Below are positions 27,802 to 36,764 of a DNA stretch of 64,000 nt, piece by piece. Within the stretch, counting starts at the first letter, position 1; each line of letters begins with the position of its first letter. The stretch is from positions 372,001-436,000 of the forward strand of contig NZ_NOII01000003.1 in assembly GCF_002245695.1 (NCBI RefSeq). Direction: 5' to 3'. This DNA comes from Fictibacillus aquaticus (GTDB lineage Bacteria > Bacillota > Bacilli > Bacillales > Fictibacillaceae). Both the position numbers and the translations under genes were made by a program. Under the pieces are notes generated by a model that had not been told where the DNA came from, did no database searches, and saw nothing but the letters and a program-made list of their open reading frames with translations.

Positions 27802-29913
27802 ATGAGGAAAAAATGGAGCTTGATTGTGCTGGCGGCAGGACTTGTGGCAAGTTCAGTGCAGACATATAACACAAACCCGGTAATGGTTTCAGCTCAGGAG
27901 CAAGGAACAGTAGTAACGGAATCAATTTTAGAGGATACGGTTTGGACAAAAGATAAATCACCATACATACTGCAAAGTGGATTGTTCATTGCAAGCGGCA
28001 AAACGCTTACGATTGAACCGGGGGTTAAAGTTGAAGGGCAATCATCCAGCTTTACCGAACTGCTTATTGAAGGCTCTTTAGATGCAAAAGGGACGGCAGA
28101 AGATCGCATCGTATTTGAGAATGTTTATTTAAAAGGAACGAATTTCATCGGCAGCCGTATTGCAATCTCTAATAGCGATGTTTCAAGACCTTTTGGAGGC
28201 TTTTTGCTTACTGTTCCAGGGAACTTTTCCGACATCCAGTTGCTGAACAACTCATTTTCAGGCGGAAGTGTCATTTTAGGCAACATGAAAAACACTTCAT
28301 CAGTCGAGGGAAATCTTTTCGCAAAAAAAGCATCTCTTTCTGTCAGCAACGGAAGCGGCCTTGTAACTGTGAAGAGGAATACATTTGATAATGGCGATTC
28401 TGAGAGCAGCACGGCTGATTTTGAGATGAACTGCAGTGATCCGAACTGTTCAGCGCCTAACATCCTAGTTCAGGAAAACAATTTCCTCGGCAGCGGTCAT
28501 ATTAAAGTGAAGCTGAACGGCAGCAAGAATCTCGAGTTTAACGGGGACAGCAACTATTGGGGGACGCAGGAGCCTGATACGATTAACAGCTTGATCGTAG
28601 ACGGAAAAGATTTTTCTAACAATAACCTTCTTTCGATCGGAAATCCGGCACAGAAGCCATTTGCGAATGGATGGCCGGCAGGAGAAGAGGCGGCGCCAAA
28701 AGTCAGCGATTTAACGAGTGAAGATGCTTATGTTTCTGGAGTGGCAACTCCGGGTCACATCGTTCAGGTTTGGAAAAACGACGATTTGATTGGATCCGGG
28801 AAAGCTGTTGCAGCTGACGGGGGTATATTTAACATCGCCATAGATTCGCAGAATGCTGGCGATAAGCTGGAAGTCGTTGCTTTAAAGCCAATCTCAGGCT
28901 ATGTAAGTGCACCGGCCATCGTAACGGTAAAGCAGTACATTCCGCGGTTTTACGAGGTATCCGAGGTGACGGACCAGTCTGTTTCGGTAACGGGGCGTAC
29001 TGCTCCATATGCAGAACTGAAGATTTTAAATGGTACTGCCCTTGTGGGGTCCGGTACTGCAGATTATGTTGGATACTTTAATATTTCGTTCCTAGCTAAA
29101 CAGCCTGGAGGTACAGTCCTTGATGTGAATGTGAGAACGACAAAAGGCAGCGAACGCACGTACAGCATTGCGGTAGTTGACAATACAGCACCAGCCGCGC
29201 CTAAAGTTAACCCAGTTAGTAACAAAAGCGTATATGTGACTGGGACAACGGAACGCGGGGCAGTGGTTTCCGTTCAGGCTGGCGGAAAATCGTATACAGG
29301 CGCTGCTGACAGCTACGGCAAGTTCAGGATCGCCATTCCTGTCCAAAAAGCGGGCACAGCGATTACGGTCACCGCAAAGGATGCTGCTGGCAATGTGAGC
29401 GCGCCAGTCACTGTTAAAGCGACCAAAATCGCACCTGACGTTCCGGCAGTAACCAGCATCAGCAACAAGGCATCAGTGGTAACAGGAACTGCTGAACGGT
29501 ATTCCACAGTCAAAGTACAGATCGGGTCAAAAATCTACTCAGCAAAAGCTGACGGATACGGCAAATATAAGGTGAGCATACCGGTCCAGAACACCGGAAT
29601 GACGGTGTACGTCACTGCGACTGACAAGTACAGCAGAGTGAGTCTGGCAAAAGTGACGAAGGTTTACCGCGCGGCGCCGAACATGCCGGCAGTGAGTCCT
29701 GTGCGCTATACGTCGACTTTGGTGAAGGGGAAAACCGAGCCTTCGATCATGGCGTATGCGAAAATCGGAACTAAAGTTTACAGCACGAAATCTGCTGCTG
29801 ACGGAACATTCAACATCACAATCCCAAAGCAGAAAAAAGGTATTAAAATCTACGTTACTGCCAAGGATGCGAAGTCCATGGTCAGCGCAGCACGCGTTGT
29901 AACGGTATACTAA
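27802..29913 (+). CDS. Secreted protein with beta-helix-like region and Ig-like repeats
   Basis: A 703-residue exported protein. Signal peptide about 1-30 (ends VMVSAQ). Residues about 40-290 resemble a right-handed beta-helix (LTIEPGVKVEG, GTAEDRIVFENV, NYWGTQEPDTINSLI). From about 300 come five to six bacterial Ig-like domains of about 80 residues, each with P-V-T-G-T-A-E-R...GKYKVSIP...VTATD. No cell-wall anchor (LPXTG) or SLH domain is visible. Probably an extracellular adhesin or wall-associated protein; substrate unknown. Contains a family B core in frame at 29046. Confidence 0.75.
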   Translation: MRKKWSLIVLAAGLVASSVQTYNTNPVMVSAQEQGTVVTESILEDTVWTKDKSPYILQSGLFIASGKTLTIEPGVKVEGQSSSFTELLIEGSLDAKGTAEDRIVFENVYLKGTNFIGSRIAISNSDVSRPFGGFLLTVPGNFSDIQLLNNSFSGGSVILGNMKNTSSVEGNLFAKKASLSVSNGSGLVTVKRNTFDNGDSESSTADFEMNCSDPNCSAPNILVQENNFLGSGHIKVKLNGSKNLEFNGDSNYWGTQEPDTINSLIVDGKDFSNNNLLSIGNPAQKPFANGWPAGEEAAPKVSDLTSEDAYVSGVATPGHIVQVWKNDDLIGSGKAVAADGGIFNIAIDSQNAGDKLEVVALKPISGYVSAPAIVTVKQYIPRFYEVSEVTDQSVSVTGRTAPYAELKILNGTALVGSGTADYVGYFNISFLAKQPGGTVLDVNVRTTKGSERTYSIAVVDNTAPAAPKVNPVSNKSVYVTGTTERGAVVSVQAGGKSYTGAADSYGKFRIAIPVQKAGTAITVTAKDAAGNVSAPVTVKATKIAPDVPAVTSISNKASVVTGTAERYSTVKVQIGSKIYSAKADGYGKYKVSIPVQNTGMTVYVTATDKYSRVSLAKVTKVYRAAPNMPAVSPVRYTSTLVKGKTEPSIMAYAKIGTKVYSTKSAADGTFNITIPKQKKGIKIYVTAKDAKSMVSAARVVTVY

Positions 29914-29922
29914 TACAACCCG

Positions 29923-29962
29923 AAAGCTGAAATCCGTTGTTTAAACGGTTTTCAGCTTTTTA
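29923..29962 (+). terminator. Intrinsic terminator
   Basis: Stem AAAGCTGAAATCCG.. / CGGTTTTCAGCTTT with T's, 10 bases after the 703-residue gene. Confidence 0.8.
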
Positions 29963-29968
29963 ACTTTT

Positions 29969-30036
29969 GGGGTACGGTACTCACAAGTGTCCACTCCTGA
30001 AATAGCTTCGTTTGTTGCATGTGAGTACCGTACCCC
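29969..30036. repeat. Palindrome B8 (family B)
   Basis: Ends GGGGTACGGTACTCACA / TGTGAGTACCGTACCCC (17-bp arms) with a 34-bp interior, directly behind the preceding terminator. Confidence 0.82.
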
Positions 30037-30218
30037 CAGATTCAACAATCTAACAAATGTTAAGGAAATATAAAGGAAATTCCCTCTTTTGTGAAGGGTT
30101 TGTTAGGTGTTGGTAAATCACGGATTTTTAGCTTTTTTGCGTGATATAGTAAGGACAGGAAGGCGATCCGCAGTTCTGGCAGTACCCTTAATTTCCAAAT
30201 CCGGAGGGAGCAATCGAA

Positions 30219-30404
30219 ATGTCAAAATCATTATTAATGAAAATTGGCGCGTCTCTAATGGCAATGTTTTTGATCACTGCATGCGGCAACGCAGAGGAGA
30301 AAAAAGAGGAAGAAACAGGTACAGAACAAAGCCAGGATCAGGATACACAGGATGAAGAAACTTCAGCTGATGAAGATTCTTCAACAGAACAAGAAGGGCA
30401 ATAA
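30219..30404 (+). CDS. Small acidic lipoprotein
   Basis: A 61-residue protein with a lipoprotein signal ending LITACG (lipobox, modified Cys at about residue 22) and a mature part made almost wholly of Glu, Asp, Gln, Ser and Thr. GGAGGGAG lies upstream of ATG 30219. Surface-anchored on the membrane; function unknown. Monocistronic. Confidence 0.8.
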   Translation: MSKSLLMKIGASLMAMFLITACGNAEEKKEEETGTEQSQDQDTQDEETSADEDSSTEQEGQ

Positions 30405-30423
30405 ATTTCATTCAAAAAAGAAG

Positions 30424-30453
30424 AAAACCGGGCTGCCGCAGCACCCGGTTTTT
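30424..30453. terminator. Bidirectional terminator
   Basis: Stem AAACCGGG / CCCGGTTT with A and T flanks, between the lipoprotein gene and the convergent HD-GYP gene. Confidence 0.85.
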
Positions 30454-30454
30454 A

Positions 30455-31498
30455 TTAATGCATTAACTGATGAAGGGTCAAACCGACCTTTTTTAAATCC
30501 AGCACCTGTTTGTCGTTGATAACGATGACTGGGCGGTTAGGCTTGTCAGGATGAACATGAAGGATGCGGCCAGTACGATCATCCTTTAACTGGATAAGGC
30601 GCCCTTTTTCGTGCTGAAGAAGGTAAGCAGTGAAAGCTAAAATAATATTTTCGCTCAAACGGCCTTTTTCAGCTTCTTTTACTAGTTCATCGACCGCGAA
30701 AAATACGGAACGGGCACCCTTGTATACTCGGTTCGAGCAGATGGCGTCGAACGTGTCAGCTACAGAGAGGATTTGGATCAGCATAGGAATTTTCTCGCCC
30801 TTAATGCCGCCAGGATAGCCAGTGCCATCATTTCTTTCGTGATGCAGCAGTGAACTCAGAAGGAAGATTGAATCAAGCGGTGAGTCTTTAAGAAGATCAT
30901 AGCCGTACTTTGTATGCTTTTTAATCTCCTCAAACTCTTCAGCAGTCAGTTTGCCAGGCTTGTTCAGGATGTTCTGATCGACCTTCAGCTTGCCGATGTC
31001 ATGAAAAAGCCCCATGCGTGCAAGCAGGATCTGATCTTCCTCAGGAAGGCTGAGCAGCTCGCCGATCTTGCGCGCGATGATGCCTACGTTCAAACAGTGC
31101 TTGAATAAATACGCATCTACAGCTACCTTTTGCAGTATGCATTGAATAAAGTCTCTGTCATCCCTCAGCTGAAGAATCAAGTCATCTTGAACGGACGCTG
31201 CCTCAATAAACAGCTCCTCCGTCAAAACACCTGTGTCGTTGATATTATGAAAAATACCCTCGATCAACTGCATGTTCTCCTCATAAAGCTTTTGAATGAC
31301 AGATTCCTGATGCTCAGAACTTGCCGCTTCTTCCGTATGCTCAGAATGATCGCTCAATTCAGCAATCTGATGTTTATCTAAATGTTCGATATGATAATCA
31401 GTCAGTACAGTGCCTTTAGATATTAGAAGACGGCCGTCAGCAGAATACACATCAGCATCTACTGCATCACCAAGCCTAAACAACAGCTTCGCAGACAA
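30455..31498 (-). CDS. HD-GYP domain protein, probable c-di-GMP phosphodiesterase
   Basis: A 347-residue cytosolic protein. The HD motif is FHDIGK (His166-Asp167) and the GYP motif is GTGYPGG (227-229), with His219/220 between, so the HD-GYP site that hydrolyses cyclic di-GMP appears intact. The N-terminal 120 residues are variable with a His/Glu-rich linker. I choose TTG 31498, which has a GAGGGGGAG site 6-7 bases upstream; the longer open frame runs into a family B repeat. Together with the c-di-GMP riboswitch at 54 kb it indicates active c-di-GMP signalling. Confidence 0.85.
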   Translation of the reverse strand: MSAKLLFRLGDAVDADVYSADGRLLISKGTVLTDYHIEHLDKHQIAELSDHSEHTEEAASSEHQESVIQKLYEENMQLIEGIFHNINDTGVLTEELFIEAASVQDDLILQLRDDRDFIQCILQKVAVDAYLFKHCLNVGIIARKIGELLSLPEEDQILLARMGLFHDIGKLKVDQNILNKPGKLTAEEFEEIKKHTKYGYDLLKDSPLDSIFLLSSLLHHERNDGTGYPGGIKGEKIPMLIQILSVADTFDAICSNRVYKGARSVFFAVDELVKEAEKGRLSENIILAFTAYLLQHEKGRLIQLKDDRTGRILHVHPDKPNRPVIVINDKQVLDLKKVGLTLHQLMH

Positions 31499-31542
31499 AA
31501 TAAACTCCCCCTCGAATGGGTTATTATATGATTTTGAGATTA

Positions 31543-31664
31543 GGGGTCCGGTACACTTTAAAAAAGCCGTGTGTGCCAAACATCTCAAATAAAGTCGAAA
31601 ATTGGTATATTACGCTATTCTATTATAACAGCAGGGCAATATTTGGGAAATAGTACCGGACCCC
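31543..31664. repeat. Family B element B9 spanning the HD-GYP promoter region
   Basis: Ends GGGGTCCGGTAC (31543) and GTACCGGACCCC (31653) are inverted, separated by about 98 bp of AT-rich sequence. It covers the leader and probable promoter region of the HD-GYP gene, unlike most family B copies, which lie behind genes. Confidence 0.75.
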
Positions 31665-31762
31665 ACAATTTATAATTTTTTCTTCAAAAAGGCAGTCGTT
31701 ACATTATAAGGAATAAGTCCTATTCTTTACGTGGTGATGGTGTGGTTTAATGAAATAAAGCG

Positions 31763-31776
31763 TGAAAGCGTTTTCT
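31763..31776 (+). promoter_or_regulatory. cre site 1 (CcpA)
   Basis: TGAAAGCGTTTTCT fits the catabolite-responsive element consensus. It lies 50 bp upstream of the amylase/pullulanase start, suggesting glucose repression. Confidence 0.75.
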
Positions 31777-31791
31777 TGTGGTGGGAAATTA

Positions 31792-31805
31792 TGCAAACGC
31801 TTTCT
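31792..31805 (+). promoter_or_regulatory. cre site 2 (CcpA)
   Basis: TGCAAACGCTTTCT, a second cre, 29 bp after the first and about 10 bp ahead of the ribosome binding site. Confidence 0.7.
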
Positions 31806-31826
31806 CTAGCGAATGGGGGATGAAAG

Positions 31827-34800
31827 ATGGGAAGTAAAAGTTTTCGCAGCGGTATGAGCTGGGTTCTTTTATTGACGCTATTTGTGCAAGCGTTTGCAAC
31901 TTCGCTCACAGCTGCACCGCAATCTGCAAACGCAGAAGGACGGACGGTCACGCTCGTAGGGAGCCTGCAGAATGAACTTGGCGCAGAGAAAGAATGGGAC
32001 CCTGCAGATACGAAGACTGTTATGGCGCAGCAGCCTGACGGAAAGTACAAGCTATCCGGTACATTGCCGGCTGGCAGCTATGAATACAAGATCGCCATCA
32101 ACGGGTCTTGGGACGAGAATTATGGAGTAGATGGCGTGAAGGGCGGCGACAATTACAAGATGACGCTCGACAAGGAAACGAACGTGACCTTCATTTACGA
32201 CGATACGACACATAAAGTGACGATTCCTGTGGCGCTTCCAGAATCCGATCTTCCGCGTATCGTAGGCGATATCCAGCCTGATCTTAACGCGGGCGGCGAG
32301 TGGTCTCCCTCTGAATCTACTGCTATTTTAAAAGATGAAGACGGGGATAACATCTATACTTACAGTGCGAAAGTGCCAAAAGGCAAGCACGAGTTCAAAA
32401 TTGTGCTAGGAAACAGCTGGGACAAGCCAGCTTACCCGCAGGACAACTTTAAGCTTGCTGTGCTGAAGGACGCGAGCATTACGTTCTTCTACAACCACGA
32501 CACAAAAGCGGTTTACACCGATTACGATCCTGGTGTGCCGGACGGCTCTGTTCAGAGCGACAAGCTGTATCATGACACATGGAATAACGCGTACCGTACC
32601 CCATTCGGGGCTGTGAAAACAGGAGACAAGGTCAAGCTCCGCCTACAGGCAAAGAAGGGCGACCTGACAGCGGCGAAAGCGTATGTGAGAAACTACAACT
32701 CTGGCAGCACGAACGTCATCAACATGGAATACGCGGGCTGGCTTGAGCTTGACGGAAAAGAAGTTGAGCTATGGGAAGCGGTCGTGACGCCAAAAGAAAA
32801 AGGCGTGTACGGCTACAAGTTTATCGCGCGTGATGGCGAAAGCCAGAAAGAGTACGGTGAGGATACGAAAGAAGGCGGAACAGGAGCGGCAGCTGACAGC
32901 AACGCCGGCCTTTTCCAGATGACTGTTTTTGATCCAGCATACAAAACACCTGACTGGATGAAGGAATCTGTCGTATATCAGATATTCCCAGACCGTTTCA
33001 ACAACGGCAATAAAAAGAACGATACAGCCAAGACAACGGCTCGCGGCACCGAGCCGATCGAGCACCAGCAGTGGAACAATCTGCCGGATAATCCACGCCA
33101 GGCAGAAAATCCTGACTACAAAGGCGACAGCATCTGGTCGAACGACTTTTTTGGCGGCGATATTGCCGGCATCAAGCAGAAACTCGACTACATTCAATCT
33201 CTTGGCGTAAACACGCTTTATCTGAACCCGGTAGCACACGCCGCATCCAACCATAAGTATGATGCGACAGATTTTAAAGCGATCGATCCGATGTTCGGAA
33301 CACCGGAAGAGTTTAAGGCGTTCACAAAAGAATTGAAAAAGCGTAAGATGCATCTGATATTGGACGGCGTGTTCAACCACGTCGGCGATGATTCGATCTA
33401 TTTTGACCGCTACAGCAAATATAAAACAGTAGGCGCGTACGAATACTGGTCTGCAGTTTATGACCTCGTCAACAAAGGCACTTCAGAAGAGGCAGCGAAA
33501 AAGCAGGTTGAAGCGAAATTAACAGCAGAAGGACAGACTTTCAGCCCATACGGCTTCCATAACTGGTTTAACATCGACAATGAAAAAGTGAACGGCGTCT
33601 ATAAATACCAGGCATGGTGGGGCTTTGACTCGCTGCCTGAAATCGAGTCCATCCCTGGCAAAGCGGTGGATTACAACTCTGAGCTGAACAACGAAAAGTT
33701 CGCAGATTATATCATGTATGACGATGATTCAGTTGCAAAATCATGGCTCGACCGCGGCGCATCCGGCTGGCGTCTGGATGTTGCAAACGAGGTAGATACC
33801 GAGTTTTGGCGCGAGTTCCGTGACGAGCTGAAAACGGGAAGCGACACCGATCCGCTTATCCTCGGCGAGATCTGGGATGACGCGTCCAAATACTTCCTTG
33901 GAGACCAGTACGATTCGGTCATGAACTACCGTTTCCGCGGTGCGCTGATTGATTATTTGAAAAACGGCAACGCGGAAGGTGCGGAAAGCCAGCTGAACGC
34001 CGTGTTTGAAGACTATCCGCAGGAAGCGTTCTACGCGCTCATGAACTTGATGGGCTCGCATGACACACCGCGTGCGGCGTTCGTTCTCGGAAACGGAACA
34101 GACACGTACGAGCGTGCTGAGCTCGATAAAAAGTATGACCATGAATTAGGACTTAAACGTTTAAAATTAGCAGCTGTACTCCAGATGGGCTATGCCGGCG
34201 CACCGACCGTTTATTACGGCGATGAAGCAGGTGTGACCGGCTCCAAGGATCCGGACGACCGCCGCACATACCCATGGGGCACGGAAGACAAGACTCTTAT
34301 TAAACACTACCAAGCTGTCGGAAAAGTGCGCAGCGACTATCATGAGCTGTTCAGCTACGGCAAGCTTCATAACCTTTACGCAAAAGGCGATGTGATGGCG
34401 TATGGCCGAACAGACAAGAAAGATGCGGCAATCGTGATCACGAACCGCGGAAATGAAGCGAAAACGGTTGAGCTGAATGTAGCCGATCTTCTTGTAAACG
34501 GTCTTCAGCTGAAAGACCAGCTCGACAAAGCGTACAAAGCGCAAGTGAAAAACGGCAAGCTTAGCATCACGGTACCCGGGATGACGGGCCGCATGCTCAC
34601 AATAGAAAAAGGCGAGAACAACAAGCGGCCTGACAGTGTGAAGCAAGTGTACGCGTTTGAAAACAGCCATAAAGCGCTTCTCGCATGGAAAGGCAGTGCG
34701 AAGTCATATGCTGTCTATCAGACTACGGTGAGCGGAGCGTTTTATAAGAAAATAGGAGAAACAAAACGAAACACGTTCACAGTAACAGGCCTCGATAATG

Positions 34801-36173
34801 GCCGTAAATATTATTTTGCGGTAGCCGCGATCGACAAGAACGGCAATGAATCTGTGAAAAAAGAAACACCGAAAGCGGTCATCCCGCATGTGGAACTTAA
34901 GAAAGGCAACTACAGCATCGAGAACGTGACGAAGCTGGCAAACGGCACGCTTGATCTATCGCAATCGCAAACCGTAACTGCTGACATTTTTATAAAAGGT
35001 GAAACAGAAAGCGATGAAGCGGAAGGCTTGCTCGGCAAGCTTCAAGTTAAAGAGCCAGGCAAGACAGTATGGACAGATGTGAAGGCAGCGTACACAGCGC
35101 AAAACGGTACGTCTAACGTGTACAGCGCGAGCTTCCTGCCAGTTGATACGGGCAGCTACGAATACCGTTATGCGTTCTCAACGAATCTAGGACGCACGTG
35201 GGTAACGAGCGCATCGCAGACAGTGAACTTTGTAAAAGGCGATGACAATACGCCGCCGGCAGCAGGCATAGCGCTTAAGCAGCCATCACAGGAATCTGGC
35301 CAGGTAAATCTGAGCTGGACTGTGGACGGAGCGAACGATCCGTACATGGCAGCGATCGTGCGCGATGGCGTGATCATCGACAGACTGCTGGATCTTAGCA
35401 AAACCACATATAAAGACTTGAATGTGGCGAACGGCACGGCTTATAACTACGAGATCCACCTGTACGATAAAGCTGGTAACGTTGTGAAGTCTAATGCAGT
35501 TAATGTGACGCCTGACCTTGTGATGGTGAAGGTAACGTTCAAGGTGAACGCACCTTCCTACACCGAGCAAGGTGCGAGCATTTCCATACCGGGCAGCGGC
35601 AACGGCTGGAACACGGGCGCATGGACGATGACACGCGGCGGCGCTGTTACGAACGACTATGAATATACGATTGAAGCGCAGGAAGGCGAAGTGCTGACAT
35701 ACAAGTATGTGAAGAACGCATCTTGGGATCAGGAAGGCCTAGCCGACCATACGCCAGGCAACCCGAACGACGATGATATCAGCTACTACGGCTATGGCGC
35801 ACCGGGAACCGACATGTCTGTTGTCGTAACGAACCAAGGCGGCAACGAGATGGTCATTCAGGACAAGATTCTGCGCTGGATCGATCAGCCAGTCGTTATC
35901 ACCTCACATGCTGACGGCCAGGATGTAGCGGGCGATACGATTACGCTGAAAGGCAACGCGATCAAGCAAGGCGTGCTTACGATCAACGGCGAGAGTGTTA
36001 CAGTGAACGACGACATGACCTTCTCGCACACAGTGAAGCTGGCGGCAGGCGAGAACAAGCTGCAGATTCACATCGAACCGACTGAAGCGAACAAATCCGG
36101 CATCTTCAAGAACGACGGCGGTGCGATCGCTAAAAACACGAAGGATATCGTGTTTACGGTGAACAGTAAGTAA
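31827..36173 (+). CDS. Secreted multidomain GH13 alpha-glucan hydrolase (pullulanase/amylase type)
   Basis: A 1,448-residue secreted enzyme on starch-like glucans. Order: signal peptide (to about 37); two X25/starch-binding-like modules (about 40-130 and 140-230, each with GSLQNELG or GDIQPDLN); a CBM34-like module (about 250-360); the GH13 barrel with DGVFNHVG, GWRLDVANE (Asp651 nucleophile), LGEIWDD (Glu681 acid/base) and GSHDTPR (Asp746); a FN3 domain near 950; further beta domains; a CBM20-like starch-binding module near 1230-1330; and a final Ig-like domain. No SLH or LPXTG anchor. GGGGG site upstream; two cre sites. Confidence 0.88.
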   Translation: MGSKSFRSGMSWVLLLTLFVQAFATSLTAAPQSANAEGRTVTLVGSLQNELGAEKEWDPADTKTVMAQQPDGKYKLSGTLPAGSYEYKIAINGSWDENYGVDGVKGGDNYKMTLDKETNVTFIYDDTTHKVTIPVALPESDLPRIVGDIQPDLNAGGEWSPSESTAILKDEDGDNIYTYSAKVPKGKHEFKIVLGNSWDKPAYPQDNFKLAVLKDASITFFYNHDTKAVYTDYDPGVPDGSVQSDKLYHDTWNNAYRTPFGAVKTGDKVKLRLQAKKGDLTAAKAYVRNYNSGSTNVINMEYAGWLELDGKEVELWEAVVTPKEKGVYGYKFIARDGESQKEYGEDTKEGGTGAAADSNAGLFQMTVFDPAYKTPDWMKESVVYQIFPDRFNNGNKKNDTAKTTARGTEPIEHQQWNNLPDNPRQAENPDYKGDSIWSNDFFGGDIAGIKQKLDYIQSLGVNTLYLNPVAHAASNHKYDATDFKAIDPMFGTPEEFKAFTKELKKRKMHLILDGVFNHVGDDSIYFDRYSKYKTVGAYEYWSAVYDLVNKGTSEEAAKKQVEAKLTAEGQTFSPYGFHNWFNIDNEKVNGVYKYQAWWGFDSLPEIESIPGKAVDYNSELNNEKFADYIMYDDDSVAKSWLDRGASGWRLDVANEVDTEFWREFRDELKTGSDTDPLILGEIWDDASKYFLGDQYDSVMNYRFRGALIDYLKNGNAEGAESQLNAVFEDYPQEAFYALMNLMGSHDTPRAAFVLGNGTDTYERAELDKKYDHELGLKRLKLAAVLQMGYAGAPTVYYGDEAGVTGSKDPDDRRTYPWGTEDKTLIKHYQAVGKVRSDYHELFSYGKLHNLYAKGDVMAYGRTDKKDAAIVITNRGNEAKTVELNVADLLVNGLQLKDQLDKAYKAQVKNGKLSITVPGMTGRMLTIEKGENNKRPDSVKQVYAFENSHKALLAWKGSAKSYAVYQTTVSGAFYKKIGETKRNTFTVTGLDNGRKYYFAVAAIDKNGNESVKKETPKAVIPHVELKKGNYSIENVTKLANGTLDLSQSQTVTADIFIKGETESDEAEGLLGKLQVKEPGKTVWTDVKAAYTAQNGTSNVYSASFLPVDTGSYEYRYAFSTNLGRTWVTSASQTVNFVKGDDNTPPAAGIALKQPSQESGQVNLSWTVDGANDPYMAAIVRDGVIIDRLLDLSKTTYKDLNVANGTAYNYEIHLYDKAGNVVKSNAVNVTPDLVMVKVTFKVNAPSYTEQGASISIPGSGNGWNTGAWTMTRGGAVTNDYEYTIEAQEGEVLTYKYVKNASWDQEGLADHTPGNPNDDDISYYGYGAPGTDMSVVVTNQGGNEMVIQDKILRWIDQPVVITSHADGQDVAGDTITLKGNAIKQGVLTINGESVTVNDDMTFSHTVKLAAGENKLQIHIEPTEANKSGIFKNDGGAIAKNTKDIVFTVNSK

Positions 36174-36186
36174 ATGAATTGATGAG

Positions 36187-36221
36187 CCTCTCTCCGGCCG
36201 TGTGCCGGAGAGGGGTTTTTT
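36187..36221 (+). terminator. Intrinsic terminator
   Basis: Stem CCTCTCTCCGGC / GCCGGAGAGGGG, loop CGTGT, followed by TTTTTT. Confidence 0.9.
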
Positions 36222-36260
36222 AAGTTAGTATGACGCGTTATCGTGTCGAAATTTGTCAAA

Positions 36261-36350
36261 TGGCACATAACTTTTTAAAACGGCACATAAGCCTCAGAAA
36301 TGGCACATATCCGCTAAAAATGGCACATAGCGAGTGAAAAAACGGCCATA
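36261..36350. repeat. Four exact 20-bp-spaced direct repeats (iteron-like)
   Basis: TGGCACATAA, CGGCACATAA, TGGCACATAT and TGGCACATAG at 36261, 36281, 36301 and 36321, exactly 20 bp apart, each preceded by AAA. A weak fifth unit (CGGCCATAAA) is at 36343. Two helical turns put them on nearly the same DNA face. They lie 75-150 bp upstream of the DUF5713-like gene. Confidence 0.85.
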
Positions 36351-36423
36351 AACAAAAAGGGCATTGTTTTGATCTGTAGAATTATAGAAAAACAGAGGAA
36401 AATCTCACGTTATGGAGGATAAA

Positions 36424-36762
36424 ATGACATTTGAAGAGCTAAAATCGAAAAAACCGACAGCTGAGTGGCTGGAAAACGATGAGGATGGCGATTTTTTTAA
36501 CGAGGAGAATATCAGCGTGACGAATAAAGTGCTCGATGCGTACATCAGCACCTTGCAAAAGCTTGGCAGTGGAGCGGATGAAGACGACATCATGGAGGCT
36601 GTAGAAGAAGTCGTCACCCGGCTCAATGAGCTGAATGAGGAATATGACGATTACATCGAAACGAGTGAACGCGAGGATCTCTGTGAATTTATTCAATCCG
36701 CAGCAGAAATCGCTGGACTGCATTCAGAAGAAGATATTACTGAAGAGTGGAGAGAGTGGTAA
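36424..36762 (+). CDS. Acidic DUF5713-like protein
   Basis: A 112-residue, strongly acidic, helical protein. The C-terminal run TRLNELNEEYDDYIETSERE then FIQSAAEIAG and EEWREW resembles the DUF5713 family; the match is from memory and moderate. ATG 36424 is 5 bases after GGAGG; ATG 36412 is part of that site. The gene overlaps nothing and is followed by an acetyltransferase gene 2 bases on, so they are probably co-transcribed. Confidence 0.65.
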   Translation: MTFEELKSKKPTAEWLENDEDGDFFNEENISVTNKVLDAYISTLQKLGSGADEDDIMEAVEEVVTRLNELNEEYDDYIETSEREDLCEFIQSAAEIAGLHSEEDITEEWREW

Positions 36763-36764
36763 GA

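Noticed and set aside
36261-36350. CRISPR array
   Set aside because: The repeats are only 10 bp with 10-bp spacers, and no cas genes are present.
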